Below, piece by piece: positions 36,377-45,267 of a stretch of DNA of 64,000 nucleotides. The stretch is from NCBI RefSeq assembly GCF_039680535.1, contig NZ_JBDKSS010000013.1:1-64000 (forward strand), written 5' to 3'. This DNA comes from Parvibaculum sp039680535 (GTDB lineage: Bacteria > Pseudomonadota > Alphaproteobacteria > Parvibaculales > Parvibaculaceae). Made by a program: the position numbers and the translations under genes. Under the pieces are notes generated by a model. It made no database searches. It was given only the letters and a program-made list of their open reading frames with translations, and was not told the DNA's origin. Every line of letters starts with the position of its first letter. Position 1 is the first letter of the stretch.

Positions 36377-37222
36377 TCAGTCGCGCAGCAGCTCGTTGAT
36401 CGAGGTCTTGGAGCGCGTCTGGGCGTCGACCGTTTTCACGATGACGCAGCAATAGAGGCTCGGGCTGGGCGAGCCATCCGGGTTGGCGCGGCCCGGCAGC
36501 GAGCCCGGCACGACGACCGAATAGGGCGGCACCTTGCCGATATGGATCTCGCCGGTGGCGCGGTCGATGATCTTGGTCGAGGCGCTGATGAAGACGCCCA
36601 TGGAGAGCACCGAGCCCTCGCCGACGATCACGCCTTCGACGACTTCCGAGCGCGCGCCGATGAAGCAGTTGTCCTCGATGACGACCGGATTCGCCTGCAG
36701 CGGTTCCAGAACGCCGCCAATGCCAACGCCGCCCGAAAGGTGGCAGTTCTTGCCAATCTGGGCGCAGGAGCCGACCGTGACCCATGTGTCGACCATGGTG
36801 CTCTCGTCGACATAGGCGCCGAGGTTCACGAAGGAGGGCATCAGCACCACGCTCGGCGCGATATAGGCCGAGCGGCGGACGATGGCGCCTGGCACGGCGC
36901 GGAAGCCCGCCTTGCGGAACTCGGCCTCGCCCCAGCCCTCGAACTTGGACGGCACCTTGTCCCACCAATGGGTGTTGTCGCCGGGGCCACCGGCGATGAG
37001 GCCCATGTCGTTGAGGCGGAAGGAGAGCAGAACGGCCTTCTTGAGCCACTGGTTCACTTCCCAGTTGCCGCCGATCTTCTCGGCCACGCGGGCTTCGCCC
37101 TTGTCGAGCAGGTTGAGCGCGGTCTCGACCGCCTCGCGCACTTCGCCTTTGGTGCCCGTATTCACCTGATCGCGCTCGTCGAAGGCGCGTTCGATGACGG
37201 ACTTGAGTTGGGCGGTGCTCAT
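36377..37222 (-). CDS. dapD: 2,3,4,5-tetrahydropyridine-2,6-dicarboxylate N-succinyltransferase
   Basis: A 281-residue left-handed beta-helix acyltransferase that succinylates tetrahydrodipicolinate. ATG 37222 (MSTAQLKSVIERAFDERD) has GAGGGAG about 9 nt upstream. The hexapeptide-repeat region runs from about residue 100 to 235, with conserved GAYVDESTMVDTWVTVGS, GVGIGGVLEP and IEDNCFIGARSEVVEGV. It provides the substrate chain for DapE, encoded 92 bp downstream. Confidence 0.95.
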   Translation of the reverse strand: MSTAQLKSVIERAFDERDQVNTGTKGEVREAVETALNLLDKGEARVAEKIGGNWEVNQWLKKAVLLSFRLNDMGLIAGGPGDNTHWWDKVPSKFEGWGEAEFRKAGFRAVPGAIVRRSAYIAPSVVLMPSFVNLGAYVDESTMVDTWVTVGSCAQIGKNCHLSGGVGIGGVLEPLQANPVVIEDNCFIGARSEVVEGVIVGEGSVLSMGVFISASTKIIDRATGEIHIGKVPPYSVVVPGSLPGRANPDGSPSPSLYCCVIVKTVDAQTRSKTSINELLRD

Positions 37223-37314
37223 GGGGCGGCTCCCTCGGGGATGGGTGTAGGCGGGCAAGATAGCTGTGGGTCCCGCGCTGTCAACCGAGGGGTGTCCGGA
37301 GATTGGTCATTCAA

Positions 37315-37409
37315 CGTCATGGCCCGGCTTGTCCGGGCCATCCACGTCTTTGGTGTGGGAATTCCGGGCCTTCAAGACGTGGATGCCCCGCCTGAAGCGG
37401 GGCATGACG
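37315..37409. repeat. Palindromic intergenic repeat, copy 2
   Basis: Left arm cgtcatggcccggcttgtc folds as a hairpin (GGCCCGG/CCGGGCC), then atccacgtctt; right arm begins aagacgtggat and ends with a GCCCCGC/GCGGGGC hairpin and catgacg. The halves are mutually inverted. It fills much of the gap between dapD and the EAL gene. Confidence 0.85.
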
Positions 37410-37424
37410 GTGCTTTCGGGGAGA

Positions 37425-38687
37425 TCAGGCCGCCGCCGCGATGGCCGCGTCGATCGCAGCCCGTGTCACTTCCTCGCGGACCGGCTTCGGCTCGCCGAAG
37501 AGATAGCCCTGTCCATATTCGACATTGAGGTCGAGCACATCGACGACTTCGCGCTCCGTCTCGATCTTGTCGACGATGAGCTGAATGCCGTTGCGGCGCA
37601 GAACCTCGCGAATGTCGGCGGCGTGAATGTCGGACGCGCTGTGATCGCCGTCAATCAGCGTCGCAGCCGAGATCTTCATGAAGCGGAAGTTGCGGTCGTG
37701 AAGCTCGGCCGCATTGATCTTGAGGCTCGTCACCTGATCCATCGAGAAGCGGAAGCCGAGATCGGCCAGCGCCCTCAGGCTCTCTTCCTCGATCGGACCC
37801 ATGCCGTTCACGGTCGATTGGCTGAACTCGAAGATCAGGTGCTGCGCGAGATCCTGATTGTGCTGCATGTATTCGACGAATTGCGGGAAGAAATCCCCGT
37901 CGAGCAAGGAGAAGGCGGAGATGTTGCAGAAGACGCCCGCGTTCTTGTTACGCTGGGCGAGCTTGCGCACGACCTGAATGCAGCGGAACAGCAGAATGTT
38001 GTCGACGGTCGGCATCATGCCGGCGGGTTCGGCCACGCGCATGTAGTCGCGCGGCATGATGAGCGCGCCGCGCTCCGAGCGGAGCCGCGACAGGCCTTCG
38101 TAATAGCGGACCTTGCGCTGGGGCAGGCCGACGATCGGCTGGAGATAGAGGTCGACGCGGTTGGCTTCGAGCGAGCGGCGGATCGTTTCCAGAAGCTCGG
38201 CGTCGCTCAGGGTCGAAATGTCGGGTTCGGGCGCGGCGAATTCCCGGGCGAGCCTTGCCTGCAGGGCGGGCGCGCCGATGAGCTGCGAGGGAACGGGCAT
38301 GGGCGGCGCCTCGCGCGTTTCGGCGAGCCGCTTCACCAGCGATTCAATGACGCGGATTTCTGAGAAGATGCGCTCCATGCGCTCCGTCGTTTCGTGCTCG
38401 ACGCGCTGTTCGAGTTGGATGATGCGGCGGGCGGCCTGATCGAGTTCGCGTGAAAGACCGGCAGCGACGCCGGTGAGTTCGGCAAGCTCAAGCCTGACCT
38501 TGCGGCGCTCGAAGCCCCGCGCGATGGCGGCGTGCAGCTCCATGCCGATGAAGCAGCAAATGAGACCCGCCAGTATCGCGAGCTTCGGATCGAACCCGGC
38601 CACTTCCGGCAGCGGCAGCGCCAGCGCGAGGCCGGCCGACGGCAGGATATAGAGCAAGGCGGCGAAGATGTGCTTGATCTGCTTCAT
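37425..38687 (-). CDS. Membrane-anchored EAL-domain protein with a degenerate active site
   Basis: A 420-residue protein: two membrane helices (about 7-29 and 36-53), a coiled coil (about 60-125) and an EAL domain (about 160-405). Retained c-di-GMP site residues: E197 (in EGL instead of EAL), N255, E287, D317, K338 and Q393. Replaced: the second aspartate of DDFG is Q318 (SMDQVTS), and the metal-ligand glutamate of the EGVET region is D373 (IVDKIETE). This suggests weak or absent phosphodiesterase activity and a c-di-GMP-sensing or scaffolding role. ATG 38687 is the likely start; an upstream in-frame ATG exists. A CtrA-like box lies 70 bp upstream. Confidence 0.85.
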   Translation of the reverse strand: MKQIKHIFAALLYILPSAGLALALPLPEVAGFDPKLAILAGLICCFIGMELHAAIARGFERRKVRLELAELTGVAAGLSRELDQAARRIIQLEQRVEHETTERMERIFSEIRVIESLVKRLAETREAPPMPVPSQLIGAPALQARLAREFAAPEPDISTLSDAELLETIRRSLEANRVDLYLQPIVGLPQRKVRYYEGLSRLRSERGALIMPRDYMRVAEPAGMMPTVDNILLFRCIQVVRKLAQRNKNAGVFCNISAFSLLDGDFFPQFVEYMQHNQDLAQHLIFEFSQSTVNGMGPIEEESLRALADLGFRFSMDQVTSLKINAAELHDRNFRFMKISAATLIDGDHSASDIHAADIREVLRRNGIQLIVDKIETEREVVDVLDLNVEYGQGYLFGEPKPVREEVTRAAIDAAIAAAA

Positions 38688-38756
38688 GGCCCAATCCCGC
38701 GCGAAAGGGCGCGGTCCCCGATGGAACTTTTCCAGTCGAAGCATGGGGCTGAGGCA

Positions 38757-38772
38757 TTGAGAAAAAGTTAAC
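38757..38772. promoter_or_regulatory. CtrA-like box, one mismatch (TTGA-N7-TTAAC)
   Basis: TTGA gaaaaag TTAAC matches the CtrA consensus with one substitution and lies about 70 bp before the EAL-protein start, in promoter position. Regulation by CtrA is inference. Confidence 0.35.
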
Positions 38773-38797
38773 CATGGTGGAAGAGCCCTGGCGGCTC

Positions 38798-40162
38798 TCA
38801 GGCAGGCATTCCGGCCAGTTTCGCGAGTCCGCGCCAATGCATCCGGTAAAGAAGGGAGCCGCTCTTGCCCCTCCGCGTCGGCATCGCCTGCACACGGGCA
38901 AGCCAGCGCTCCTCGGCCTCCGCCGCTTCCGCCCATATTGTGCGGGATAGCCGCCCTGCCTCCTCCGCGCTCCCACCACCGGCGAGAAGGGCCTCCACCC
39001 GCTCGAAGAAGCTTGCCTCCAGCCGGTCGCGCTCACCCGCGAAGGCCGCGAGCCTCGGCGCGTAGTCTTCCAGCACGGCGCGGTGCAGCCGTTCATGGCG
39101 CCACCAGAGCGTCGCCGGATCGAAACGGTCGGTCGGAACGGGTCCAAAATCCGGGAGCGCCGCCCCTTCGAAGCCGGAGCCGAAAAACACCGGTTTGAAG
39201 ATCGACGTGTCAGGCGAAGAGGTGCCCGTTACCCAGTGAACGGCGCGTCCGGGCGCGAGGTCGGCGACCCATGAGGCGGTCGTCTGGCCGAATTGGCGGA
39301 TCGGTCCCCATGAGGCATGGGCGCAGACGCCGCCGCCCATGATGCCGTCGGGCCGCCAGTCCGGATTTCGCGCCGCCTCTTCGCCGTGATCGCGCAGGAT
39401 CGAAATCAGGCTCTGTGGCGTGTGGCCTTTCGATGTGCCGAGCAGGTCGGTCGTCCGGCACCAGCGCTTTATGCCGTGGCCAAGCGTCGAGCGCAGCCGG
39501 TCCGAAAAGTCTGCCGCGACATCGAGAGGCGCGCCCTCCTTCGTAAAGCCGCGTTTGAGAGCGAGGGGCGCCAGCCCTTCGCTCGCCCGGTCGAACTTCG
39601 CGCCGATCGTATAAGTGTTGGAAATGGAGCGAAATCCCTCGACGCGTTCCGCCGCCCATTCGCGCCCCACCGTTTCAAGCACATAGGCCGTTCCGCCCGC
39701 ATCCGCGATCAGGAAGGAATTGTGATACTCGAGCTTGCCGAGATGGCCGCAGTTTCCGCCCTGACCGTACCGGCCGAGCAGGCCGGTGACGACGTCGAGG
39801 GCTTCATCCGCCGTCTTCGCCCGTTCAAGTCCGAGGCGCAGCAGGTCCATTCCGAGCAGCGCTTCCTGCTTCTGCGGCGCGATCCTGGCGAAGACTGCTT
39901 CGTTGCCGATCACGAGCCCGTGCTCGTTCGCGCCCATCTCCGCGCCCCACATCCAGAAGGGCCGGGAGAGCAGAACGGCATGGGTTTCGGACGCCTGCGG
40001 AATCTTGATATAGGTGCAGCGCAGCGTGGCCCCGGGCGCATGTGTCGCGCGAGGGCTGAAGGCAAGGTATTGCGCCTCATTCGCCCCGCGGTCGGAGTTC
40101 TTGGCAAAGAGCAGCCCGCCGCTCTTCGTCGCCTTCGGCCCTGCCACCATCGTGTCGCACAT
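38798..40162 (-). CDS. C69/secernin-like Ntn-hydrolase (dipeptidase family)
   Basis: A 454-residue protein beginning MCDTMVAG. Peptidase family C69 and secernins use a cysteine exposed at the N-terminus as nucleophile, so C2, freed by methionine removal, is the likely catalytic residue. This favours ATG 40162 (AGGGGG 5 nt upstream) over the GTG 6 bp earlier. Family blocks include LLFAKNSDRGANEAQ, WGAEMGANEHGLVIGNEAVF and YHNSFLIADAGGTAYVLET. It probably hydrolyses dipeptides or other small amides in the cytoplasm; the substrate is unknown. Divergent from the glutathione peroxidase gene. Confidence 0.85.
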   Translation of the reverse strand: MCDTMVAGPKATKSGGLLFAKNSDRGANEAQYLAFSPRATHAPGATLRCTYIKIPQASETHAVLLSRPFWMWGAEMGANEHGLVIGNEAVFARIAPQKQEALLGMDLLRLGLERAKTADEALDVVTGLLGRYGQGGNCGHLGKLEYHNSFLIADAGGTAYVLETVGREWAAERVEGFRSISNTYTIGAKFDRASEGLAPLALKRGFTKEGAPLDVAADFSDRLRSTLGHGIKRWCRTTDLLGTSKGHTPQSLISILRDHGEEAARNPDWRPDGIMGGGVCAHASWGPIRQFGQTTASWVADLAPGRAVHWVTGTSSPDTSIFKPVFFGSGFEGAALPDFGPVPTDRFDPATLWWRHERLHRAVLEDYAPRLAAFAGERDRLEASFFERVEALLAGGGSAEEAGRLSRTIWAEAAEAEERWLARVQAMPTRRGKSGSLLYRMHWRGLAKLAGMPA

Positions 40163-40260
40163 CGGCACCCCCTGTCGGAGGCATCTTAACGGTGGTGCCG
40201 AGGTGGTGAAGAGTGAAAATCTCCGTGCTAGGCTCGTCCGTCAGGCATCGGGAGGAAACC

Positions 40261-40740
40261 ATGAGCGCGCACCGCTTCGAATTCCGCACCATCAAGGGCG
40301 AGGCGCTTCCGCTTTCGCAATTCGAGGGCCGGGCCGTCCTTGTGGTCAATACGGCCAGCCGTTGCGGCTTCACGCCTCAGTATCGCGAGCTTCAGGGTTT
40401 ATGGGAGCGTTACCGCGCACGCGGCCTCGTCGTCATCGGCGTGCCGTCCAACGATTTCGGCGCGCAGGAGCCGGGCACCGAGGCCGAGATTCTCGAATTC
40501 TGCGAAGTGAATTACGACATCGATTTTCCGCTGACCGCGAAAGAAGCCGTGATCGGCGAGGAGGCGCATCCCTTCTACAAATGGGTGGCCGAGGTCGGCG
40601 GTGAGAATGCGGCGCCGCGCTGGAACTTCCATAAATATCTGATCGGGCCCGGCGGCGAACTCGTGAACATCTATTCGAGCAAGGTCAGCCCGCTCGACGC
40701 GGCGCTGGTGAGCGAGATCGAGGCGCTGCTCGGCGCCTGA
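40261..40740 (+). CDS. Glutathione peroxidase family protein (cysteine type)
   Basis: A 159-residue thioredoxin-fold peroxidase. The peroxidatic residue is C35 in NTASRCGFTPQY, where animal enzymes have selenocysteine. The WNFHKYLIG block holds the tryptophan and asparagine of the catalytic tetrad, and VIGVPSNDFGAQEPG is the usual glutamine loop region. GGGAGGAA precedes ATG 40261. It likely reduces hydroperoxides with thioredoxin or glutathione. Confidence 0.93.
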   Translation: MSAHRFEFRTIKGEALPLSQFEGRAVLVVNTASRCGFTPQYRELQGLWERYRARGLVVIGVPSNDFGAQEPGTEAEILEFCEVNYDIDFPLTAKEAVIGEEAHPFYKWVAEVGGENAAPRWNFHKYLIGPGGELVNIYSSKVSPLDAALVSEIEALLGA

Positions 40741-40743
40741 GGC

Positions 40744-41409
40744 TCACGGCGCGAAGGACCGCCTGTAGCTCTTATCCTTCGCATCGGTAAAGGGCGAGAG
40801 CTTGATCTCGACACGACGGTTTTGCGCCCGTCCTTCCGCCGTCCTGTTGCTTGCGATGGGCTCGCGCGCGCCCGCGCCGCGGAGGATGAAGCGCTTTCCG
40901 TCGAGGCCCTGATCGATCAGGAATTGCGCGACGTTTCGCGCACGCTCCTCCGACACCTTGCGGTTTGCCTCTGCCGTTCCCGCCTGATCGGTGTGTCCGG
41001 TAATATCGATCAGCAGACGGTCGTGTTCCCTTGCAATGCGGGCGAGGCGTTTCAGCGCCGACGCGGCATCGGGCCCGATGGCGGTCGAGTTCGGGGCGAA
41101 GGCGATATCCCTCTCCATGTTGAGATGAACCGAATTGCCAACACGCGTTACGCTGAAGCCGTGGTCCAGCAGGTCGGAGATGAGATCGTGCTCAACGCCG
41201 TCCATATAGGCGCCGACCTCGCGGCCGGGAATCGGCGCCACGCCCTTCTTCTGCATGGCCTGAACGCGCAGCGCCGCCGCGTCTGTGCTTGCCATCGAAT
41301 AGGTGGGCGTGGGAGCGGGCGCCGGCGCTGGTGCCAGCGGCGCCGTCTGGCAGCCCGCGAGCGCGCCGCTCACGGCCATGATCGATAGAAATGCCCATCC
41401 CCCGCGCAT
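40744..41409 (-). CDS. OmpA-family peptidoglycan-binding lipoprotein
   Basis: A 221-residue protein with a lipoprotein signal (SGALAGCQT, cysteine 20). A middle region (about 40-90) of unknown fold is followed by an OmpA C-terminal domain (about 100-215) with ITGHTDQAGTAEANRKVSEE and GRAQNRRVEIKL, the aspartate and arginine that bind diaminopimelate in peptidoglycan. It would tether the outer membrane to the wall. It is convergent with the peroxidase gene, 3 bp apart. Confidence 0.9.
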   Translation of the reverse strand: MRGGWAFLSIMAVSGALAGCQTAPLAPAPAPAPTPTYSMASTDAAALRVQAMQKKGVAPIPGREVGAYMDGVEHDLISDLLDHGFSVTRVGNSVHLNMERDIAFAPNSTAIGPDAASALKRLARIAREHDRLLIDITGHTDQAGTAEANRKVSEERARNVAQFLIDQGLDGKRFILRGAGAREPIASNRTAEGRAQNRRVEIKLSPFTDAKDKSYRRSFAP

Positions 41410-41586
41410 GAAGGCTCCGCTCGCTATAAATTCGCAGCGCGACGAGGGGAACGGTCCCTGCCTGTGGCATCGGTCGCCAATGGTGTAAAAGATCCCCAGC
41501 CGTCGCGTGACGTTGCTTAAACTAGCAAAGCTTCGTCAGTGCGAGAACCGAATTGACGCACTTATAATCAAAAGGGAGAAGTCGCC

Positions 41587-42351
41587 ATGTCGCTATTCGA
41601 TCTGACCGGGAAGGTCGCCGTCGTCACCGGCTCGACCAAGGGCATCGGCGAGGCCATCGTGCATCGCCTAGCCGAGCATGGCGCGAAGGTTGTCGTATCG
41701 AGCCGCAAGGCCGATGCCTGCGACAAGGTCGCGGGCGAGATCAACGCGAAGCATGCGGGCGCGGCCATTGCCGTTCCCTGCAACATCGCGGACAAGGCCG
41801 ACCTTCAGCGCCTCGTCGACACGACGAACAAGACCTGGGGCAAGATCGACATTCTCGTCTGCAATGCCGCGGTGAACCCCTTCTTCGGTTCCTCGAAGGA
41901 CATTCCCGACGACGCTTTCGACAAGATCATGTCGTCCAACGTCAAGTCGAACCACTGGCTCTGCAACATGGTCATTCCCCAGATGGTCGAGCGCAAGGAC
42001 GGCTCCATCATCATCATCTCGTCGATCGGCGGCCTGCGCGGTTCCTCCGTGCTCGGAGCCTATTGCCTGTCCAAGGCGGCCGACTTCCAGCTCGCGCGCA
42101 ATCTCGCCGTCGAATACGGCCATCATAATGTGCGCGCGAACTGCATCGCGCCGGGCCTCATCAAGACGCGCTTCGCGCAGGCGCTCTGGGACAATCCCGA
42201 CATTCTCGAAAAGTCGACATCGAACGCGCCGCTGAAGCGCATCGGCATGCCGGATGAAATCGCGGGCGCAGCCGTCTTCCTCGCGGGCAAGGCGGGCGCC
42301 TTCATGACGGGCCAGCAGCTCGTCATCGATGGCGGCGTCACGATCGCCTGA
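41587..42351 (+). CDS. SDR family oxidoreductase
   Basis: A 254-residue classical short-chain dehydrogenase. The cofactor loop is TGSTKGIG (14-21), the NNAG-equivalent motif is CNAAV, and the catalytic triad is S146, Y159, K163 (YCLSK). The C-terminal GQQLVIDGGVTIA fits FabG-like enzymes. Arginine at position 40 after the second strand suggests NADP(H). AAGGGAG lies about 11 nt before ATG 41587. Substrate unknown. A GNAT gene follows after 4 bp. Confidence 0.92.
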   Translation: MSLFDLTGKVAVVTGSTKGIGEAIVHRLAEHGAKVVVSSRKADACDKVAGEINAKHAGAAIAVPCNIADKADLQRLVDTTNKTWGKIDILVCNAAVNPFFGSSKDIPDDAFDKIMSSNVKSNHWLCNMVIPQMVERKDGSIIIISSIGGLRGSSVLGAYCLSKAADFQLARNLAVEYGHHNVRANCIAPGLIKTRFAQALWDNPDILEKSTSNAPLKRIGMPDEIAGAAVFLAGKAGAFMTGQQLVIDGGVTIA

Positions 42352-42355
42352 GCCC

Positions 42356-42805
42356 ATGGAGAAAAGCCCGCTCACCATCCGCCCGCTCGAAGCGCGCGAC
42401 CGCGCCGCATGGGGTGAATTGTGGGCGGGCTATCTCGCCTTCTACGAAACGGCGCTTGCGCCGGACGTGACCGAGGACACATGGGCGCGCCTTCTCTCGG
42501 GCGAACTCATTGGCCTTGTCGCGGTGGATGGCGAAGACAGGCCGCTCGGCTTCGCTCACGCGCTTCTTCATGCGGGCACATGGAGCCCGAAGCCGCTCTG
42601 CTATCTCGAAGACCTCTTCGTCCTTCCGCAGGCGCGGGGACAGGGGGCGGCCCGCGCCCTCATCGAGGCGCTCGCCGCTTGCGGACGTTCCGAAGGCTGG
42701 CTCAGGCTCTATTGGCAGACCGCGCGGGACAATGTGACGGCCCAGGCGCTTTACGACAAACTCGCCACCCGGACGAATTGGCTGCGTTACGACCTTGATC
42801 TTTAG
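42356..42805 (+). CDS. GNAT family N-acetyltransferase
   Basis: A 149-residue acetyltransferase. The acetyl-CoA loop is LPQARGQGAARALIEAL, preceded by the conserved strand CYLEDLFVL and followed by WLRLYWQTARDNVTAQALYDKL, which are the A and B motifs of the fold. ATG 42356 is 4 bp after the SDR stop, so the two are probably co-transcribed. Substrate unknown. Confidence 0.9.
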   Translation: MEKSPLTIRPLEARDRAAWGELWAGYLAFYETALAPDVTEDTWARLLSGELIGLVAVDGEDRPLGFAHALLHAGTWSPKPLCYLEDLFVLPQARGQGAARALIEALAACGRSEGWLRLYWQTARDNVTAQALYDKLATRTNWLRYDLDL

Positions 42806-42935
42806 TCCCGAATGACCACTTGTTTCTTTTCGGTCATCGCGCATTTTCAGGCGAAGTGGACCCCGGTTCGCCGTCCGAAAATGCGCCATGCAACATTTGA
42901 AACGCTTCTGATGAAGCGTTTCGGGGGAGGGTGCG

Positions 42936-43787
42936 ATGAAAAGCGTGGTGGTAACGGGTGTGTCGACCGGCATCGGCTGGGGCGCGACCAAGGTTCTGAC
43001 GAATGCGGGCTTTCACGTCTTCGGCAGCGTCCGCAAGGAAGCCGATGCGCAGCGTCTCAAACAGGAATTCGGCGATAAATTCACGCCGCTCCGCTTCGAT
43101 GTGACCGATGTTGCCGCGGTGAAGCGCGGCGCCGATGAGGTTCGCGCCGCCTTGAAGGGCGAGAAGCTTTTCGGCCTCGTCAACAATGCGGGCATCGCGG
43201 TCTCCGGGCCCCTGCTCGAGCTTCCGCTCGACGAGTTCCGCCAGCAGATGGAAGTGAACCTCACCGGGCCCCTGATCGTCACGCAGGCATTCGCGCCGCT
43301 TCTCGGCGCCGATACCTCGCTCAAGGGCGCGCCGGGCCGCATCGTCAATATCAGCTCGGTCGGCGGCAAGCAGGCCGCCCCCTTCATCGGCCCCTATGCG
43401 GCGTCGAAATTCGCGCTTGAAGGCCTCTCCGAAAGTCTCCGCCGCGAACTCCTTCTCTTCGGCATCGACGTCATCGTCATCGGTCCCGGCGCGGTGAAAA
43501 CACAGATCTGGGCAAAGGCCGAAGAGGTCGACATCACGCCCTATCGGAACAGTCCCTACTACCCGAGCCTGGTGAAGTTTCGCGACTTCTTCCTCAAGAG
43601 CGCCGAAACAGGCCTCACGCCTGAACGCCTCGGCGGCGCCATTCTGAAGGCGCTGACGGTGAAGAACCCCAAGGTGCGCTACGCCGTCGTGCCGCAGCGG
43701 CTCCAGAACTGGACGATTCCGCAGCTTCTCCCCAAGCGCTTTGTCGATCGCATGATCGGCAAGGCGACCGGCCTCATCAAGGGCTGA
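42936..43787 (+). CDS. SDR family oxidoreductase
   Basis: A 283-residue short-chain dehydrogenase. Cofactor loop TGVSTGIG (7-14), NNAG motif at 83-86, catalytic S141, Y154 and K158 (YAASK). The extended C-terminus (about 190-283), with a LPKRFVDRMIGKATGL end, resembles the retinol-dehydrogenase-like/DltE-like group acting on lipids or hydrophobic alcohols. It is a separate unit from the upstream SDR-GNAT pair (130 bp gap). Confidence 0.9.
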   Translation: MKSVVVTGVSTGIGWGATKVLTNAGFHVFGSVRKEADAQRLKQEFGDKFTPLRFDVTDVAAVKRGADEVRAALKGEKLFGLVNNAGIAVSGPLLELPLDEFRQQMEVNLTGPLIVTQAFAPLLGADTSLKGAPGRIVNISSVGGKQAAPFIGPYAASKFALEGLSESLRRELLLFGIDVIVIGPGAVKTQIWAKAEEVDITPYRNSPYYPSLVKFRDFFLKSAETGLTPERLGGAILKALTVKNPKVRYAVVPQRLQNWTIPQLLPKRFVDRMIGKATGLIKG

Positions 43788-43788
43788 T

Positions 43789-43823
43789 AAAAAAGCCCTC
43801 CGCGTGGAGAATGCGCGGAGGGC
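43789..43823 (-). terminator. Rho-independent terminator of the aminotransferase gene
   Basis: Read on the minus strand: a perfect 10 bp stem GCCCTCCGCG / CGCGGAGGGC with a 9 nt loop, followed by six T residues. It lies 28 bp after the aminotransferase stop; on the plus strand no T run follows. Confidence 0.85.
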
Positions 43824-43851
43824 GTAACAGCAGGCGTTGGTCAGGAACGCC

Positions 43852-45180
43852 TCAGGCGACGTGGTCGAGAACCTTGCGGAAGCGTCCGAAGATTTCGTCG
43901 ATCTGCGCCTTTTCGATGATGAGCGGCGGCGAGAAGGCGATGCAGTCGCCCGAGACGCGCACCATCATGTTCTCGTGGTGGAAGGCGTGACGCATGGTTT
44001 CGAAGCCGCGCTTGCCCGGCGTGCCGTCGACCGGAACGAGGTCGACCGCGCCTGCAAGGCCGATCACGCGGATATCGGCGACGAGCTTGTGATTCTTCAG
44101 ACTCATCAGCGCATCGGCGAAATAGGGTTCGAGCGCCCGGGCTTTTTCGAAAAGCCCTTCCTTGCGATAGAGGTCGAGCGTCGCAAGGCCCGCGGCAGCG
44201 GCCAGCGGATGGCCCGAATAGGTGTAGCCGTGGAAAAGGTCGATTGCGTGGTCGGGGCCGGTCTGAAACGCGTCGTAGATGTGCTTGCGCACGATCGCGC
44301 CGCCCATCGGCACCGTGCCAGAGGTGATGCCCTTGGCGAAGGTGATGATGTCGGGCGTCACGCCAAAGCGTTCGGCGGCGAAGCCGTAGCCGAGGCGGCC
44401 ATAGCCTGTGATGACCTCGTCGAAGATCAGCAGGATGCCGTGCTTCGTGCAGATTTCGCGGATCTTCTGCAGATAGCCCTTGGGCGGCGGCAGCACGCCC
44501 GTCGAGCCCGACATCGGCTCGATGATGACGGCGGCGATGGTCGAGGCGTCATGCAGGTCGATGAGCCGCTGCAAGTCGTCGGCGAGATGCGCGCCCCATT
44601 CCGGCTGACCGATGGTGAAGGCCTGCTCGGCACGGTTATAGGTGTGGGGCAGGTGGTCGACGCCCGCCACCAGATTGCCGTACCACTTGCGGTTCGCGAC
44701 CATGCCGCCCACCGCCGTGCCGCCGAAATTGACGCCGTGATAGCCGCGCTCGCGGCCGATGAGGCGTGTGCGGCTCGCCTCGCCATTGATGCGGTGATAG
44801 GCGAGCGCGATCTTCAGCGCCGACTCGTCGGCTTCCGAACCGGAATTGCAGAAAAGCACATGGTCGAGATCGCCGGGCGCGAGGTTCGCGATGCGGCTCG
44901 CGAGCTCGAAGGCCTTTGGGTGGCCGAACTGAAAGGTCGGCGCGAAGTCGAGTTCGGCGGCCTGGTCCTGGATGGCCTTCACGATGTCTTCGCGGCAATG
45001 GCCCGCATTGCAGCACCAGAGGCCGGCCGTGGCGTCGAGTACTTCCGTGCCGTCGGGCTTGTAATAATGGACGCCCTTGGCGCGCGCGATCATGCGCGGC
45101 TCGCGCTTGAACTGGCGGTTGGGCGTGTAGGGCAGCCAGTTCGACTCGAGGTCGTTCGGCGCGGCGGCGTCGGCGCTCAT
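43852..45180 (-). CDS. Class III aminotransferase (omega-amino acid:pyruvate type)
   Basis: A 442-residue PLP enzyme. The Schiff-base lysine is K283 (TFAKGITSG), D254 in IFDEVITGYGR pairs with the pyridine nitrogen, and GSEADESALKIA binds the phosphate. The N-terminal WLPYTPNRQFKREPRM and DATAGLWCCNAGH segments are typical of beta-alanine:pyruvate transaminases and related omega-transaminases. A divergent XRE-cupin gene probably regulates it, as PuuR-type proteins do for amine catabolism. Precise amine donor is uncertain. Confidence 0.92.
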   Translation of the reverse strand: MSADAAAPNDLESNWLPYTPNRQFKREPRMIARAKGVHYYKPDGTEVLDATAGLWCCNAGHCREDIVKAIQDQAAELDFAPTFQFGHPKAFELASRIANLAPGDLDHVLFCNSGSEADESALKIALAYHRINGEASRTRLIGRERGYHGVNFGGTAVGGMVANRKWYGNLVAGVDHLPHTYNRAEQAFTIGQPEWGAHLADDLQRLIDLHDASTIAAVIIEPMSGSTGVLPPPKGYLQKIREICTKHGILLIFDEVITGYGRLGYGFAAERFGVTPDIITFAKGITSGTVPMGGAIVRKHIYDAFQTGPDHAIDLFHGYTYSGHPLAAAAGLATLDLYRKEGLFEKARALEPYFADALMSLKNHKLVADIRVIGLAGAVDLVPVDGTPGKRGFETMRHAFHHENMMVRVSGDCIAFSPPLIIEKAQIDEIFGRFRKVLDHVA

Positions 45181-45267
45181 GGAAGGTCACTCCTGTTGAC
45201 GAAAGCCTTACAATTCAAAGCCTCAGGCGTGGGCAAATCAAGGGGTTTCGGGCGTGACTTTGGCTAT

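Noticed and set aside
41553..41568. TTGACG followed by a perfect TATAAT before the first SDR gene
   Set aside because: The two hexamers are only 4 bp apart, so they cannot be one promoter; TATAAT may still be a -10, but no -35 lies at 16-18 bp.
43837..45267. Long plus-strand frame opposite the aminotransferase, leading into the XRE-cupin gene
   Set aside because: It mirrors a clear PLP enzyme on the other strand and shows no domain; the regulator begins at 45268 or 45289.
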